From Cyclobacteriaceae bacterium (lineage in GTDB: Bacteria > Bacteroidota > Bacteroidia > Cytophagales > Cyclobacteriaceae), in the NCBI GenBank assembly GCA_016786585.1, contig JAEUUI010000012.1:62001-126000 (forward strand): DNA of 64,000 nt. The letters are read 5' to 3'. Both the position numbers and the translations under genes were made by a program. Below, one piece after another: positions 27,201 through 35,909 of this stretch. Positions within the stretch are counted from its first letter, which is position 1. The number at the start of each line of letters is the position of its first letter. The notes beneath the pieces are model-generated. The model was not told where the DNA came from. It saw only the letters and a program-made list of their open reading frames with translations, and ran no database searches.

Positions 27201-28064
27201 TTACTTCATTCGGTTGTACTGCTTGCGTTTTCTATTATACAACTTTCGCTGAGAGTCCCGAAAATCAACAGGCAGATAGTATTGAACTTTAACGTTCAGG
27301 AGAATATAACCATCATTCGTGTTGGGATTTCCCCTTTTGCCTAGGCCTGGAACGATCGGATAGTCAGGGTCTCGCTCACGTCTCCTGTCCGATAAAGCCC
27401 GTGAGAGATTGCTTTTCAATGACGCAGGATCCGGATATCGTTCAATGCTTACGTCATCCAGATGGTCTGTGAACGTTAGGCGATATCCGCCTTCCAGCAA
27501 GATGTTAAAGAAGGGGCCGTATTTTATCTTTACACCTATCCCAAAGGGTATTGTTGGTATTACTCTGCTGTACTTGGTTCCTTCAGTTTCAAGGGGAGCA
27601 AGCGCAACAACATCTCCCTGATAACGGGTTTTGGGATTAAAATAAAGCAAAGCGATTCCACCAAAACCGTATACGTTAAGTATCGGACGTTGATAAAACC
27701 TCACCCCATTGGGTAACAGGTAAACTGCCCCGGTAGCGCTAAGCTCCAGGTTATTTGAAAAGAAATTGAGATTACGTTCTACACGATCGCTGTTGGCGTT
27801 CTTATCATCCCCGGCAATCATAAACCAGGTCAATTCGGCTCGTGCACTTACACGGTTGAAGAAGTAATATTCTGCCCCCACAACCAAATTAGGCCTGATT
27901 TTCCCAAGCGTACCCGGGTTGACAAGCTCTCCGAAATAGTTTGCTGATCCGGTACCTACGGTAGCAATAAGGCTGCGCTCCCTGCGAATAGCGTAAAAGC
28001 TCTGCCCGTAGCTCAGCTCAGTGACTAAAACCAAAAAGAGGACTACAATGGGTAAAAACCTCAT
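27201..28064 (-). CDS. DUF6089/PorG-like outer-membrane beta-barrel protein
   Basis: A 287-aa protein with a signal peptide (MRFLPIVVLFLVLVTELSYG) and alternating amphipathic strands typical of an 8-10-stranded barrel, for example VGTGSANYFGEL, VGAEYYFFNRVSARAEL and LLEGGYRLTFTDHLDD. It resembles the DUF6089/PorG proteins of Bacteroidota, one of which takes part in type IX secretion. The DHLDDVS motif and the basic C-terminus (KLYNRKRKQYNR) are typical of that group. ATG 28064 is preferred over a GTG six bases earlier. It converges with the PglF-like gene. Confidence 0.72.
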   Translation of the reverse strand: MRFLPIVVLFLVLVTELSYGQSFYAIRRERSLIATVGTGSANYFGELVNPGTLGKIRPNLVVGAEYYFFNRVSARAELTWFMIAGDDKNANSDRVERNLNFFSNNLELSATGAVYLLPNGVRFYQRPILNVYGFGGIALLYFNPKTRYQGDVVALAPLETEGTKYSRVIPTIPFGIGVKIKYGPFFNILLEGGYRLTFTDHLDDVSIERYPDPASLKSNLSRALSDRRRERDPDYPIVPGLGKRGNPNTNDGYILLNVKVQYYLPVDFRDSQRKLYNRKRKQYNRMK

Positions 28065-28098
28065 CTTCACGTGTAATAAGCAGACAATTTAAGAAATA

Positions 28099-28133
28099 TT
28101 AGCCTGACTAAAAACCGCTGTTTTTCAGGCTAA
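28099..28133 (-). terminator. hairpin terminator overlapping the sucC stop codon
   Basis: Read on the minus strand, TTAGCCTGA and TCAGGCTAA form a perfect 9-bp stem. An inner AAAAAC/GTTTTT pairing extends it with a small bulge, leaving a short AGCG loop. The sucC TGA stop lies inside the 5' arm. A moderately T-rich stretch follows. It separates sucC from the downstream barrel gene on the same strand. Confidence 0.6.
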
Positions 28134-29336
28134 AACCTCTTTTACCTTCTGGGCGGCATCCTTCAAAACAATGGCTGAAAATACCTTTAAACCCGATTGC
28201 TCGATGATTTTAGCACCTTCTTCAGCGTTTGTACCCTGAAGGCGAACAATAATCGGTACACGGATGTCTCCGATCTTCTTATAGGCCTCAACCACCCCGT
28301 TTGCAACCCGGTCGCAACGTACAATTCCACCAAAAATATTGATCAAAATAGCCTTCACGTTAGGGTCTTTCAAGATAATCCGGAAGCCGGCTTCCACGGT
28401 TTCCGCGTTCGCGCCACCACCTACGTCCAGGAAGTTTGCAGGCTCACCACCCGACAGCTTGATGATGTCCATCGTAGCCATCGCAAGACCGGCTCCGTTC
28501 ACCATACAGCCCACGTTACCGTCAAGCTTCACATAGTTCAGACCGGCTTTACCAGCTTCCACTTCCAACGGATCTTCTTCGGTAATGTCGCGCAGTTCAG
28601 CGAGATCTTTATGACGGTACAGAGCATTGTCGTCAAGATTTACTTTCGAGTCAACTGCAAGGATTTTATTATCAGAAGTCTTTAGCAACGGGTTGATCTC
28701 AAACATCGAAGCGTCAAGACCGAGATAAGCGTTGTACAGCGAGTGAATAAACTTTACGCCTTCTTTAAAAGCGTTTCCTTCCCAACCCAGCGCAAATGCA
28801 ATTTTGCGTGCCTGGAATGGCTGCAGGCCAACCATTGGGTCAACCCATTCTTTGATGATCTTTTCCGGGTGATTCTCAGCCACTTCCTCAATGTTCATAC
28901 CGCCTTCGGTAGAAGCCATGATAACCGGGCTGCCGGTTGAGCGGTCGAGGAGGATGCTCATGTAGTATTCTTTAGGTTCTGATTCGCCTGGATAGTAAAC
29001 ATCCTCAGCAATAAGAACTTTGTTGACTTTCTTTCCTTCCGGCCCGGTCTGCAGTGTTACCAGTGTTCCTCCTAAAATTCCTTTCACTTTTTCAGGAACT
29101 TCTGCCAGGCTTTTTGCCAACACAACGCCTTTTGATCCGGTTTCTTTTACCGTGCCTTTTCCGCGGCCACCGGCATGAATCTGCGACTTCACAACAAACC
29201 ATTTTGTTCCGGTTTCTGCCTGCAGTTCTTTCGCTGCATTTACTGCGCTGTCGAGTGTATCGGCAACAATACCGCGCTGAATGGCTACACCGTACTTTTT
29301 AAGAATTTCTTTTCCCTGGTATTCGTGGATGTTCAT
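28125..29336 (-). CDS. sucC: succinyl-CoA synthetase (ADP/GDP-forming) beta subunit
   Basis: A 403-aa ATP-grasp protein, the beta subunit of succinate-CoA ligase in the TCA cycle. The N-terminus [17 protein letters not shown] is diagnostic. ATP-grasp features include [13 protein letters not shown] and EINPLLKT. The CoA-ligase domain has [11 protein letters not shown] and [14 protein letters not shown]. Length matches the family (about 390-405). The alpha subunit gene is not nearby, which is common in Bacteroidota. The reading frame ends inside a terminator hairpin, so it is probably monocistronic. Confidence 0.97.
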   Translation of the reverse strand: MNIHEYQGKEILKKYGVAIQRGIVADTLDSAVNAAKELQAETGTKWFVVKSQIHAGGRGKGTVKETGSKGVVLAKSLAEVPEKVKGILGGTLVTLQTGPEGKKVNKVLIAEDVYYPGESEPKEYYMSILLDRSTGSPVIMASTEGGMNIEEVAENHPEKIIKEWVDPMVGLQPFQARKIAFALGWEGNAFKEGVKFIHSLYNAYLGLDASMFEINPLLKTSDNKILAVDSKVNLDDNALYRHKDLAELRDITEEDPLEVEAGKAGLNYVKLDGNVGCMVNGAGLAMATMDIIKLSGGEPANFLDVGGGANAETVEAGFRIILKDPNVKAILINIFGGIVRCDRVANGVVEAYKKIGDIRVPIIVRLQGTNAEEGAKIIEQSGLKVFSAIVLKDAAQKVKEVLA

Positions 29337-29471
29337 GGAGGTTGTATTTTGTTGTGAAACTACCGTATTTAAACCTTTATTTCATGGGTTAATCGCTATT
29401 TTTTGATCGCTCATGAATCTCCAAATATAATTTATAATTGCTTTGAAAACGTCAGTTTTGGAAGAATTCAA

Positions 29472-30146
29472 ATGGCAGAAGCTGTGAACGAAATAATGGT
29501 AAAAGCCTCGGGTATCCGGAAAGCGTATGGCTCGCTTAACGTGCTGAAAGGCATTGAGATGGAGGTTAAAAAAGGCGAGGTGATTTCAATTGTCGGTGCT
29601 TCCGGAGCCGGTAAGAGTACACTGTTGCATATTTTGGGAACACTTGACACGCCTGATGCCGGTAAGCTTGCAATCGGAAATGAAACTATTTCGTCCAAGT
29701 CCTCGAAGGAGCTTGCTTCATTTCGTAACCAATCGATCGGTTTTGTTTTTCAGTTTCACAACCTGCTGCCGGAGTTTACAGCACTGGAAAATGTGATGAT
29801 CCCCGGGTTCATCGCTCGAAAAAATGAATCTGCACTTAGAAAGAAAGCTCAGGGTGTAATGGAGCTTCTGGGTATTGCTCATCGCCTTGATCATAAGCCT
29901 TCTGAGTTATCGGGAGGCGAGCAACAGCGCACGGCTGTTGCAAGGGCATTGATTAACGATCCTGCGCTTATTTTGGCGGATGAGCCTAGCGGAAACCTCG
30001 ATTCGAAACACGCGCAGGAGCTCCACCAGCTGTTTTTCGATCTGCGGAAGCAGCTCAATCAAACCTTTATTATTGTAACGCATAACCAGCAGTTTGCCGG
30101 TATGGCTGATCGTAAACTGGAGATTAAAGACGGAGTTATTATTTAA
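29472..30146 (+). CDS. ABC transporter ATP-binding protein, LolD-like
   Basis: A 224-aa ATPase of the MacB/LolD group. Walker A is GASGAGKST, the Q-loop is FVFQFHNLLPE, the signature is LSGGEQQRTAVARAL, Walker B is ALILADEPSGNLDS, and the H-loop is IVTHNQ. The DEPSGNLDS sequence and HNLLPE loop are typical of LolD/FtsE-type ATPases, which drive lipoprotein release or related export with a separate permease. No permease gene is adjacent. ATG 29472 gives the family length. A TTG-initiated extension to 29403 would add 23 residues with no conserved content. The gene stands alone between a divergent sucC and a convergent mtaB. Confidence 0.88.
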   Translation: MAEAVNEIMVKASGIRKAYGSLNVLKGIEMEVKKGEVISIVGASGAGKSTLLHILGTLDTPDAGKLAIGNETISSKSSKELASFRNQSIGFVFQFHNLLPEFTALENVMIPGFIARKNESALRKKAQGVMELLGIAHRLDHKPSELSGGEQQRTAVARALINDPALILADEPSGNLDSKHAQELHQLFFDLRKQLNQTFIIVTHNQQFAGMADRKLEIKDGVII

Positions 30147-30152
30147 TGGCCT

Positions 30153-31472
30153 TTAATGCGCCAGCAGTTCTTCGGTAACATCTTCCACTTCCACCAATCC
30201 GTGGTCGTTAATTGATGTCAGCCGGACTTTTTTAATTTCGTTGATTAGGATTGGGTCGTACTTGGCGGTTACCCGGATGTAGTTCTCGGTAAACCCATGC
30301 ATCATTCCGTTTTCAACATCGTTTTCAAACAGGACATGGTATTCCTTACCGAGGTGTTCTTCATAAAACTTCCTGCGCTTTTTGTCTGAAAGGATGTGAA
30401 GCATTTTAGATCGCTCTGCCCGGTCTTTCGGGTTGACGGAATCGCTCATGGTTGCGGCCAAGGTGTTATCGCGCTCCGAATAGGTAAACACGTGCAGGTA
30501 GGAGATGTTTAGTTCATTCAGAAACTGGTACGTCTCCAGGAAATCTTCTTTTGTCTCGCCCGGGAAGCCGACAATCACGTCAACACCAATGCAGGCGTGC
30601 GGCATTTCCACTTTGATCTTTTCAACACGACTCGCATACAGCTCACGCTGATAACGCCTGCGCATCAGTTTTAAAATCTTGTTCGATCCGGATTGTAACG
30701 GAACATGAAAGTGGGGAACGAATCTTCTTGATTGACCAACAAATTCAATGATGTCGTCTGACAATAAATTGGGTTCAATGGAAGAAATCCGGAAACGGTC
30801 AATGTTTTCAACCTCATCTAATGCTTTCACTAAATCAATAAACCGTTCCACGCGCTTGCCGTTTTGAATCCCAAAGTCACCGGTGTTCACGCCCGTTAGC
30901 ACAACTTCCCGTACTTCGGTTCCGGCAATTTCTGTTGCGGTCTTTACAATGTTAACGATACTATCACTGCGGCTTGATCCCCGCGCAAGCGGAATGGTGC
31001 AAAACGAACAAGAGTAATCGCAGCCATCCTGAACTTTCAAAAACGTACGCGTACGATCATGAATGGAGTAGGAGGTGTTAAATGTATTTGCAGCCTCAAC
31101 TTCGGACGCGTGTACCTCCGGTTGCGGCTTGCGGACAAACCCGTCCAGCAATTCAACCAGCCGGAATTTTTCGGCAGCTCCAAGCACAGCATCTACACCC
31201 GGAATTTCAGAAATCTCTTTGGGTTTCAGTTGCGCGTAGCATCCAATAATAGCCACGTATGCATTCGGAGAAATCGCGCGTGCTTCCCGAACGATCTTGT
31301 GGCACTTTTTATCTGCGTTCTCAGTAACCGAGCAGGTGTTAATAATGAAGATGTCGGGTGTATCGGTAAAATCGGCTTTTAAATAGCCCTTCTGCTCGAA
31401 CATCCGCGAAATCGTAGAGGTTTCCGAGTAATTGAGCTTGCAGCCCAGGGTGTAAAACGCGACTTTTTTCAT
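30153..31472 (-). CDS. mtaB: tRNA (N6-threonylcarbamoyladenosine-37-C2) methylthiotransferase MtaB
   Basis: A 439-aa radical-SAM methylthiotransferase that converts t6A37 of ANN-decoding tRNAs to ms2t6A. The N-terminal UPF0004 domain starts VAFYTLGCKLNYSET with the first cluster cysteine, and further cysteines lie in INTCSVT and IIGCYAQ. The radical-SAM motif CDYSCSFCTIP gives CxxxCxxC. PLQSGSNKILKLMRRRY is the family's core signature. The C-terminal TRAM region ends the protein. ATG 31472 is used. A TTG four codons upstream lies within a -7-like promoter box (TATCTTTG, complement of 31482-31489), so it is unlikely. Confidence 0.93.
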   Translation of the reverse strand: MKKVAFYTLGCKLNYSETSTISRMFEQKGYLKADFTDTPDIFIINTCSVTENADKKCHKIVREARAISPNAYVAIIGCYAQLKPKEISEIPGVDAVLGAAEKFRLVELLDGFVRKPQPEVHASEVEAANTFNTSYSIHDRTRTFLKVQDGCDYSCSFCTIPLARGSSRSDSIVNIVKTATEIAGTEVREVVLTGVNTGDFGIQNGKRVERFIDLVKALDEVENIDRFRISSIEPNLLSDDIIEFVGQSRRFVPHFHVPLQSGSNKILKLMRRRYQRELYASRVEKIKVEMPHACIGVDVIVGFPGETKEDFLETYQFLNELNISYLHVFTYSERDNTLAATMSDSVNPKDRAERSKMLHILSDKKRRKFYEEHLGKEYHVLFENDVENGMMHGFTENYIRVTAKYDPILINEIKKVRLTSINDHGLVEVEDVTEELLAH

Positions 31473-31481
31473 ACCGAACTG

Positions 31482-31489
31482 CAAAGATA
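31482..31489 (-). promoter_or_regulatory. possible -7 promoter element of mtaB
   Basis: The complement reads TATCTTTG, a perfect TAnnTTTG. No good TTTG is seen 19-21 bases upstream. It would start transcription only a few bases before the ATG at 31472, giving an almost leaderless message. Confidence 0.3.
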
Positions 31490-31645
31490 AACAGGATTTA
31501 AATTAACCGGGAATTTATTGAGTTGTGTGCGGCCGGGCCCGCAGGTGATGCTAAAGACCCCTTTTTTCGGTCGGTATAAAAATGGTTTTGTTGAGCATTA
31601 ATTTATAGTTTTACGAATACCTTAAATCAACCACACCTAAAGATC

Positions 31646-32074
31646 ATGTTGCCTTTTAAGAATAATATCTTAAGCTGGAAGGTAAAAGCATTCACGCTTT
31701 CTGAATTGCTTGTTGTCCTTGTCATTATTGGGATTCTTGTTTTGATGGCTCTGCCTGTTCTGATGCCGCTTATTTCACGGACCAGGAGTATAGAAGCTAA
31801 ACAGGGACTTAAGCACATTTATACTTTACAGAAAACCTATTTTTACGAATTCTCAAGGTATTCAACTGATTTAGAGAAAGTCGGATTTGAGCAAGAAAGG
31901 CTTGTGACTGAAGGTGCTAACGGAAAAGCCAATTACAGATTTGAAATAATTTCAGCTGATGCTAAAACGTTTCATGCGAAGGCCACTGCTGTTGTTGATT
32001 TCGATGGTGACGGCGTCTATAATGTATGGGAAGTGGATGAGGATAATAATATTAATGAAATAGTTAAAGATTAA
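31646..32074 (+). CDS. type IV prepilin / GspG-like major pseudopilin
   Basis: A 142-aa prepilin. A basic leader ends in KVKA, followed by FTLSELLVVLVIIGILVLMA: Phe at +1, Glu at +5 and an uninterrupted hydrophobic helix, the class III signal processed by prepilin peptidase. The globular part is small. It ends with DFDGDGVYNVWEVDEDN, an acidic loop of the kind that binds calcium in GspG-type pseudopilins. As first gene of the T2SS-like block it is the best candidate for the main fibre subunit. The peptidase, ATPase and secretin follow directly. Confidence 0.88.
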   Translation: MLPFKNNILSWKVKAFTLSELLVVLVIIGILVLMALPVLMPLISRTRSIEAKQGLKHIYTLQKTYFYEFSRYSTDLEKVGFEQERLVTEGANGKANYRFEIISADAKTFHAKATAVVDFDGDGVYNVWEVDEDNNINEIVKD

Positions 32075-32086
32075 TGTAGTTGAGTA

Positions 32087-32554
32087 TTGGTGATAGAGGG
32101 GGTAATTATCGTGGTTTTAGTTGCTATAGCGTATGAAGACATACGATTTAGACTAGTTAGGATAATTCTGTTTCCAGTATTGGCTACTGTACTAATCCTA
32201 GATCGGATTTATATGATCTCAAGCTGGGTGCTGGTGATAAATATTATAGTTAATTTGCTTTATCTATGTCTTTTATTAGGTCTCGCGGTTTTATATATTA
32301 AGCTGCGGAAGCGGGGGACGAAATTCTCTTTCCGTCAATCCATTGGTCTAGGGGATTTGTTCTTTTTGGGTGTGTTAGCGTGTTGGTTTGATCCTGTAAA
32401 TTTTATAGTATTTATTACCGTGAGTTTTGTGGTTTCGCTATGCTTACATCTTACTTTGATAAGATATTCTCAGTATTATGGCGCGAAAGAAACTATCCCG
32501 CTGGCTGGATTTCAGAGCTTATGCTTCTTAGTGGTATTTGTAGTTAATTTATAA
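32087..32554 (+). CDS. short A24-type prepilin peptidase
   Basis: A 155-aa integral membrane aspartic peptidase with about five helices. The two catalytic aspartates are in AYEDIRFRLV (residue about 18) and in the GLGD motif (SIGLGDLFFLG). It lacks the N-terminal cytoplasmic methyltransferase domain and zinc motif of full PilD, so it resembles the minimal TadV/FlaK-length enzymes. It presumably processes the prepilins encoded at 31646, 61948 and 62300. The start is TTG 32087 or GTG 32090, both at the N-terminus of the first helix. It follows the prepilin gene by 12 bases. Confidence 0.82.
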   Translation: MVIEGVIIVVLVAIAYEDIRFRLVRIILFPVLATVLILDRIYMISSWVLVINIIVNLLYLCLLLGLAVLYIKLRKRGTKFSFRQSIGLGDLFFLGVLACWFDPVNFIVFITVSFVVSLCLHLTLIRYSQYYGAKETIPLAGFQSLCFLVVFVVNL

Positions 32555-32565
32555 ATGAACCTTCG

Positions 32566-34002
32566 ATGCTCCCCACAGAAGAGGTGCTATTAGATAAAGA
32601 GAGTATAAAAGTGGTTCCGGCCGAAGTAGCCTGGTACTATAAAATTATTCCATATAAGAACGAAAATGGAACACTTCAGCTCTTTATTGACGAGGAAGAA
32701 CTAGAGAAGCCAGATATAAAACGTGAATTAGAAATCGCGCTAGGCGTAGACATTCGTCTTATTGCTAAAGGCCATGATTTTATTGAGAGAGCCCTCGCTA
32801 GAAATTATGTGAAGGATATTACTTCGACTTCGCAGTCGACTTTGTCGATATCCAACAAAAATTTTGTTTCGGAACTGATTCAGGATGCGCAGGCAGTTAG
32901 AAGCAGCGATATTCATATTGAAGTATATGAGCAAAAGTGCCGCATCAGGTTTCGAATCGATGGTAAACTAATAGATCGCATTCGTTTGGAGAAAAGCGAA
33001 TACCCGGCATTGGTAAATAAAATTAAGATTATGGCAGGTCTTGATATCTCAGAAAAAAGATTGCCTCAAGACGGAAGGATTTTTTTTGATAGTGGAGAAG
33101 TGAAATTCGACATCCGTGTTTCTATACTCCCCACACTCCACGGGGAGAAAATTGTTTTAAGAATCTTGGGAGGTGCAGCGACCAGTGCGGAACTCGATGC
33201 GCTTGGGTTTTCTGAAATTGATCTCCTCAGGTATAAAGAGAGTATTCGAAAACCAAATGGGATAATTTTAATAAGCGGGCCAACAGGTTCGGGGAAGACC
33301 ACTACACTCTATAGTACACTTAAGCTATTAAATAAGGAGACTACAAATGTTGTGACCATTGAGGATCCAATTGAGTATACACTCGAGGGTGTAAATCAGG
33401 TTCAGGTAAAAGAGGAGATTGGACTTAGTTTTTCGGGCGCGTTGCGTACTTTTTTAAGACAGGATCCTGATGTCATTATGGTGGGGGAGATTCGGGATAG
33501 TGAAACTGCCAGCCTTGCCATTCGTGCAGCATTAACTGGGCACCTTGTTTTGTCAACCATTCATACTAACTCCGCATGGGGAACAATTGCTCGTTTGGTT
33601 GATATGGGTGTGCCCGCATTTTTACTGGCTAATACGCTGAATGCTACACTAGCGCAGCGCCTGATCAGAAGGTTATGCGTTAGCTGCAAGGAATACAAAC
33701 CGATTCGGGATGATGTTTGGCCGCAAAATTTCAAAAGGAAAAACCTGATTACAGCCTGTTATCACGCTAAGGGTTGCAAGGAGTGTTTTTTTACTGGGTA
33801 CAGGGGCAGAATGGCTGTTTATGAAGTTATACCCGTTGATAGTCAGGTTAGTGAATTTATCGTGACTTCCGGAGAGGGATCTTCTGAATATTTTGCTTCA
33901 CTTGGAGTTAAAACGTTACAGGAAACAGCACTCGGTATTTTGCGTGAAGGAGAAACAAGCATCGAGGAAATTTACCCTCTTTTGATTGATGAACAATACT
34001 AG
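32566..34002 (+). CDS. gspE: GspE/PilB-type secretion ATPase
   Basis: A 478-aa cytoplasmic hexameric ATPase powering pseudopilus assembly. An N-terminal N1E-like domain is followed by the catalytic core. Walker A is GPTGSGKTTT at about 239-248, the Asp box is IEDPIEYTLEGVNQ, and Walker B is DPDVIMVGEIRD. The His box is TGHLVLSTIHTN. A tetracysteine zinc site (CVSCK and CKECF, about residues 371-405) is typical of GspE and PilB. Length is slightly short because the N-terminal domain is reduced. It overlaps the secretin gene by 14 bases. Confidence 0.94.
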   Translation: MLPTEEVLLDKESIKVVPAEVAWYYKIIPYKNENGTLQLFIDEEELEKPDIKRELEIALGVDIRLIAKGHDFIERALARNYVKDITSTSQSTLSISNKNFVSELIQDAQAVRSSDIHIEVYEQKCRIRFRIDGKLIDRIRLEKSEYPALVNKIKIMAGLDISEKRLPQDGRIFFDSGEVKFDIRVSILPTLHGEKIVLRILGGAATSAELDALGFSEIDLLRYKESIRKPNGIILISGPTGSGKTTTLYSTLKLLNKETTNVVTIEDPIEYTLEGVNQVQVKEEIGLSFSGALRTFLRQDPDVIMVGEIRDSETASLAIRAALTGHLVLSTIHTNSAWGTIARLVDMGVPAFLLANTLNATLAQRLIRRLCVSCKEYKPIRDDVWPQNFKRKNLITACYHAKGCKECFFTGYRGRMAVYEVIPVDSQVSEFIVTSGEGSSEYFASLGVKTLQETALGILREGETSIEEIYPLLIDEQY

Positions 34003-35905
34003 ATTGAAGTTACTTATTTCTTGTATTTTGATTGTGGTGTGTGCAAATGCGTACGCGCAAAACAGTGCATTTCAGCAACGATTGGCAATCATTGACCAGC
34101 AACTGGAACTAATGTCTGATACGCTCGTTACCGGACTTAATGAAATTGCCAACTTCTCCGTGTCAAATGTCCCGATTCAAACTTTTTTACGTTCAGTAGC
34201 GGAGAGTCATCGATTAAATGTTCAGGTTGATGCCAGTCTAGGTTTTTTGTTAACCAACAACTTTACGAACGTTTCGGTTAAGGATTTGATTTATTTTTTA
34301 TGTGAAGAGTATCAGCTTGATATTCGCTTCACGGGCACGATAATGTCGTTCTTTAAATTTCAGGAACCAAAATTGCCTGATAGGCCTTATGTCGCGAAGA
34401 AACTTGGTGTTTACTATAATCCGAGCGACGGATTAATGACTTTTGATCTTTCGGGTGATACGTTGCAAGCTGTTGTTAGAGAGATTACGCGAGTCACCAA
34501 CATAAATGTTGTCGCATTGGGTGGAAGAGAAATTGAAGGCAAATTATTGAACTGTTTTATTAAAGGACTTCGTCTTGAAAGCGCCTTGGATAAACTTGCT
34601 TATGTTAATGGATTAAAATTGACCAAGTCGAAAGACGGTATATTTATCCTGGAGTTGCAGGGAGCACCCCCGGGACAGAATGGATTTAACAATCCTTCAG
34701 CGCTCACCAAAGTTCAAGCTCAGGGTGAAGTTACTATGAAGGATTCGTTGCTTACCGTTGACGTGGTAAACTATCCCATCATGGAGATTATTAGCCAAGC
34801 CTCCGTGCAAATAGGTGTCGACTTTATACTTTTTTCCGATGTCGCAGGAACGACAACTGCAAAAGTAAAATCAGTTACATATGATAATCTTTTGTCCTTT
34901 ATTTTTCAGGGAACGAACTATACTTATAAAAAGAAAAGCGGAGTGTATCTTATCGCACAGCGAAGTGCGGAGGGATTCAGGAGCACGGAACTCATACGGC
35001 TGGACTATCGGACAACAGAAAATATTCTGCTTGAGATTCCTTCTGAACTCGTGAAAGATGTTGATATTAAAATTCATAAAGAGCTTAATTCATTAATCGT
35101 AACTGGTAATAAGCAAAAGATAGATGAGCTAGTTGCTTTTGTTAAACTGGTTGACAGGCCTATCCCCAATATTTTAATTGAGGTTATTGTAGTCGATGTT
35201 CGGAAAGGGTACAGCATCGAAACCGGACTGAAGGCCTTTCTGTCGCCAGATTCAATTCCCAAAACTCAGGGGCAGGTTTTTCCTGGACTTGACGTTACAC
35301 TTAGTTCACGATCGATTAATGATGCTTTGCAGCGGCTTGATTCAAAGGGAATTGTAAACTTAGGAAGAGTTACCCCCAGTTTTTACATGCAATTGAAAGC
35401 CCTCGAACAAAGTAATAATATCCAGGTTAGATCAACACCCAAGCTATCAACAATGAACGGCAGCAAGGCTAACCTGATTATCGGAGAATCTGTCTATTAT
35501 GTTGAAACGACTCAAAATATAACAGGTGGTGTGAATCCGTTGACCACAACAACTCAGCAGTTTAACAAAGTCGAGGCTAATCTGGCAATAAATATCAGTC
35601 CAATTGTTTCAGGTAATGAGCATATAACGCTGGATATCACTGCGGAATTCTCAGATTTTGTAGACCCCACAATACCCAATGCTCCACCGGGCAATACTAC
35701 CCGAAAATTTGAATCAAAGATTCGCATCCGGAATGAAGAAATGATAATTCTTGGGGGATTGGAAGAATTATCTAAATCTGATGTGGGTTCAGGTGTGCCT
35801 TTGATTTCCAGGATTCCTATTCTTAAATGGATATTCAGTTCAAAGACGAAGCGCTCCGCTAATAACCGGCTTATTGTATTCATAAAACCGACTCTGGTAT
35901 ACTAG
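33989..35905 (+). CDS. gspD: secretin (GspD/PilQ-like outer-membrane channel)
   Basis: A 638-aa secretin with signal peptide (LLISCILIVVCANAYAQ). An N0/STN-like domain (about 55-115: VPIQTFLRSVAESHRLNV) and two or more N-domains (for example LIRLDYRTTENILLEIP) precede the C-terminal channel domain. That domain has QVRSTPKLSTMNGSKANL, EANLAINISPIVSG, EMIILGGLEE and the final VGSGVPLISRIPILKWIF and RLIVFIKPTLVY. It forms the exit pore of the T2SS/T4P-like machine. ATG 33989 is preferred to TTG 33986 for the signal peptide start. Confidence 0.93.
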   Translation: MNNTRLKLLISCILIVVCANAYAQNSAFQQRLAIIDQQLELMSDTLVTGLNEIANFSVSNVPIQTFLRSVAESHRLNVQVDASLGFLLTNNFTNVSVKDLIYFLCEEYQLDIRFTGTIMSFFKFQEPKLPDRPYVAKKLGVYYNPSDGLMTFDLSGDTLQAVVREITRVTNINVVALGGREIEGKLLNCFIKGLRLESALDKLAYVNGLKLTKSKDGIFILELQGAPPGQNGFNNPSALTKVQAQGEVTMKDSLLTVDVVNYPIMEIISQASVQIGVDFILFSDVAGTTTAKVKSVTYDNLLSFIFQGTNYTYKKKSGVYLIAQRSAEGFRSTELIRLDYRTTENILLEIPSELVKDVDIKIHKELNSLIVTGNKQKIDELVAFVKLVDRPIPNILIEVIVVDVRKGYSIETGLKAFLSPDSIPKTQGQVFPGLDVTLSSRSINDALQRLDSKGIVNLGRVTPSFYMQLKALEQSNNIQVRSTPKLSTMNGSKANLIIGESVYYVETTQNITGGVNPLTTTTQQFNKVEANLAINISPIVSGNEHITLDITAEFSDFVDPTIPNAPPGNTTRKFESKIRIRNEEMIILGGLEELSKSDVGSGVPLISRIPILKWIFSSKTKRSANNRLIVFIKPTLVY

Positions 35906-35909
35906 ATTT

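Noticed and set aside
31530-31580. GC-rich near-palindrome and T-run upstream of the first prepilin gene, considered as a terminator
   Set aside because: The GGCCGGGCCC stretch does not form a clean stem followed by a T-run in either direction, and the flanking genes diverge, so a terminator is not expected.
31587-31613. TTTG and TAGTTTTA boxes before the first prepilin gene as a promoter
   Set aside because: The spacing is only 15 bases, against the usual 19-21. A promoter is expected here, but these boxes are not convincing.
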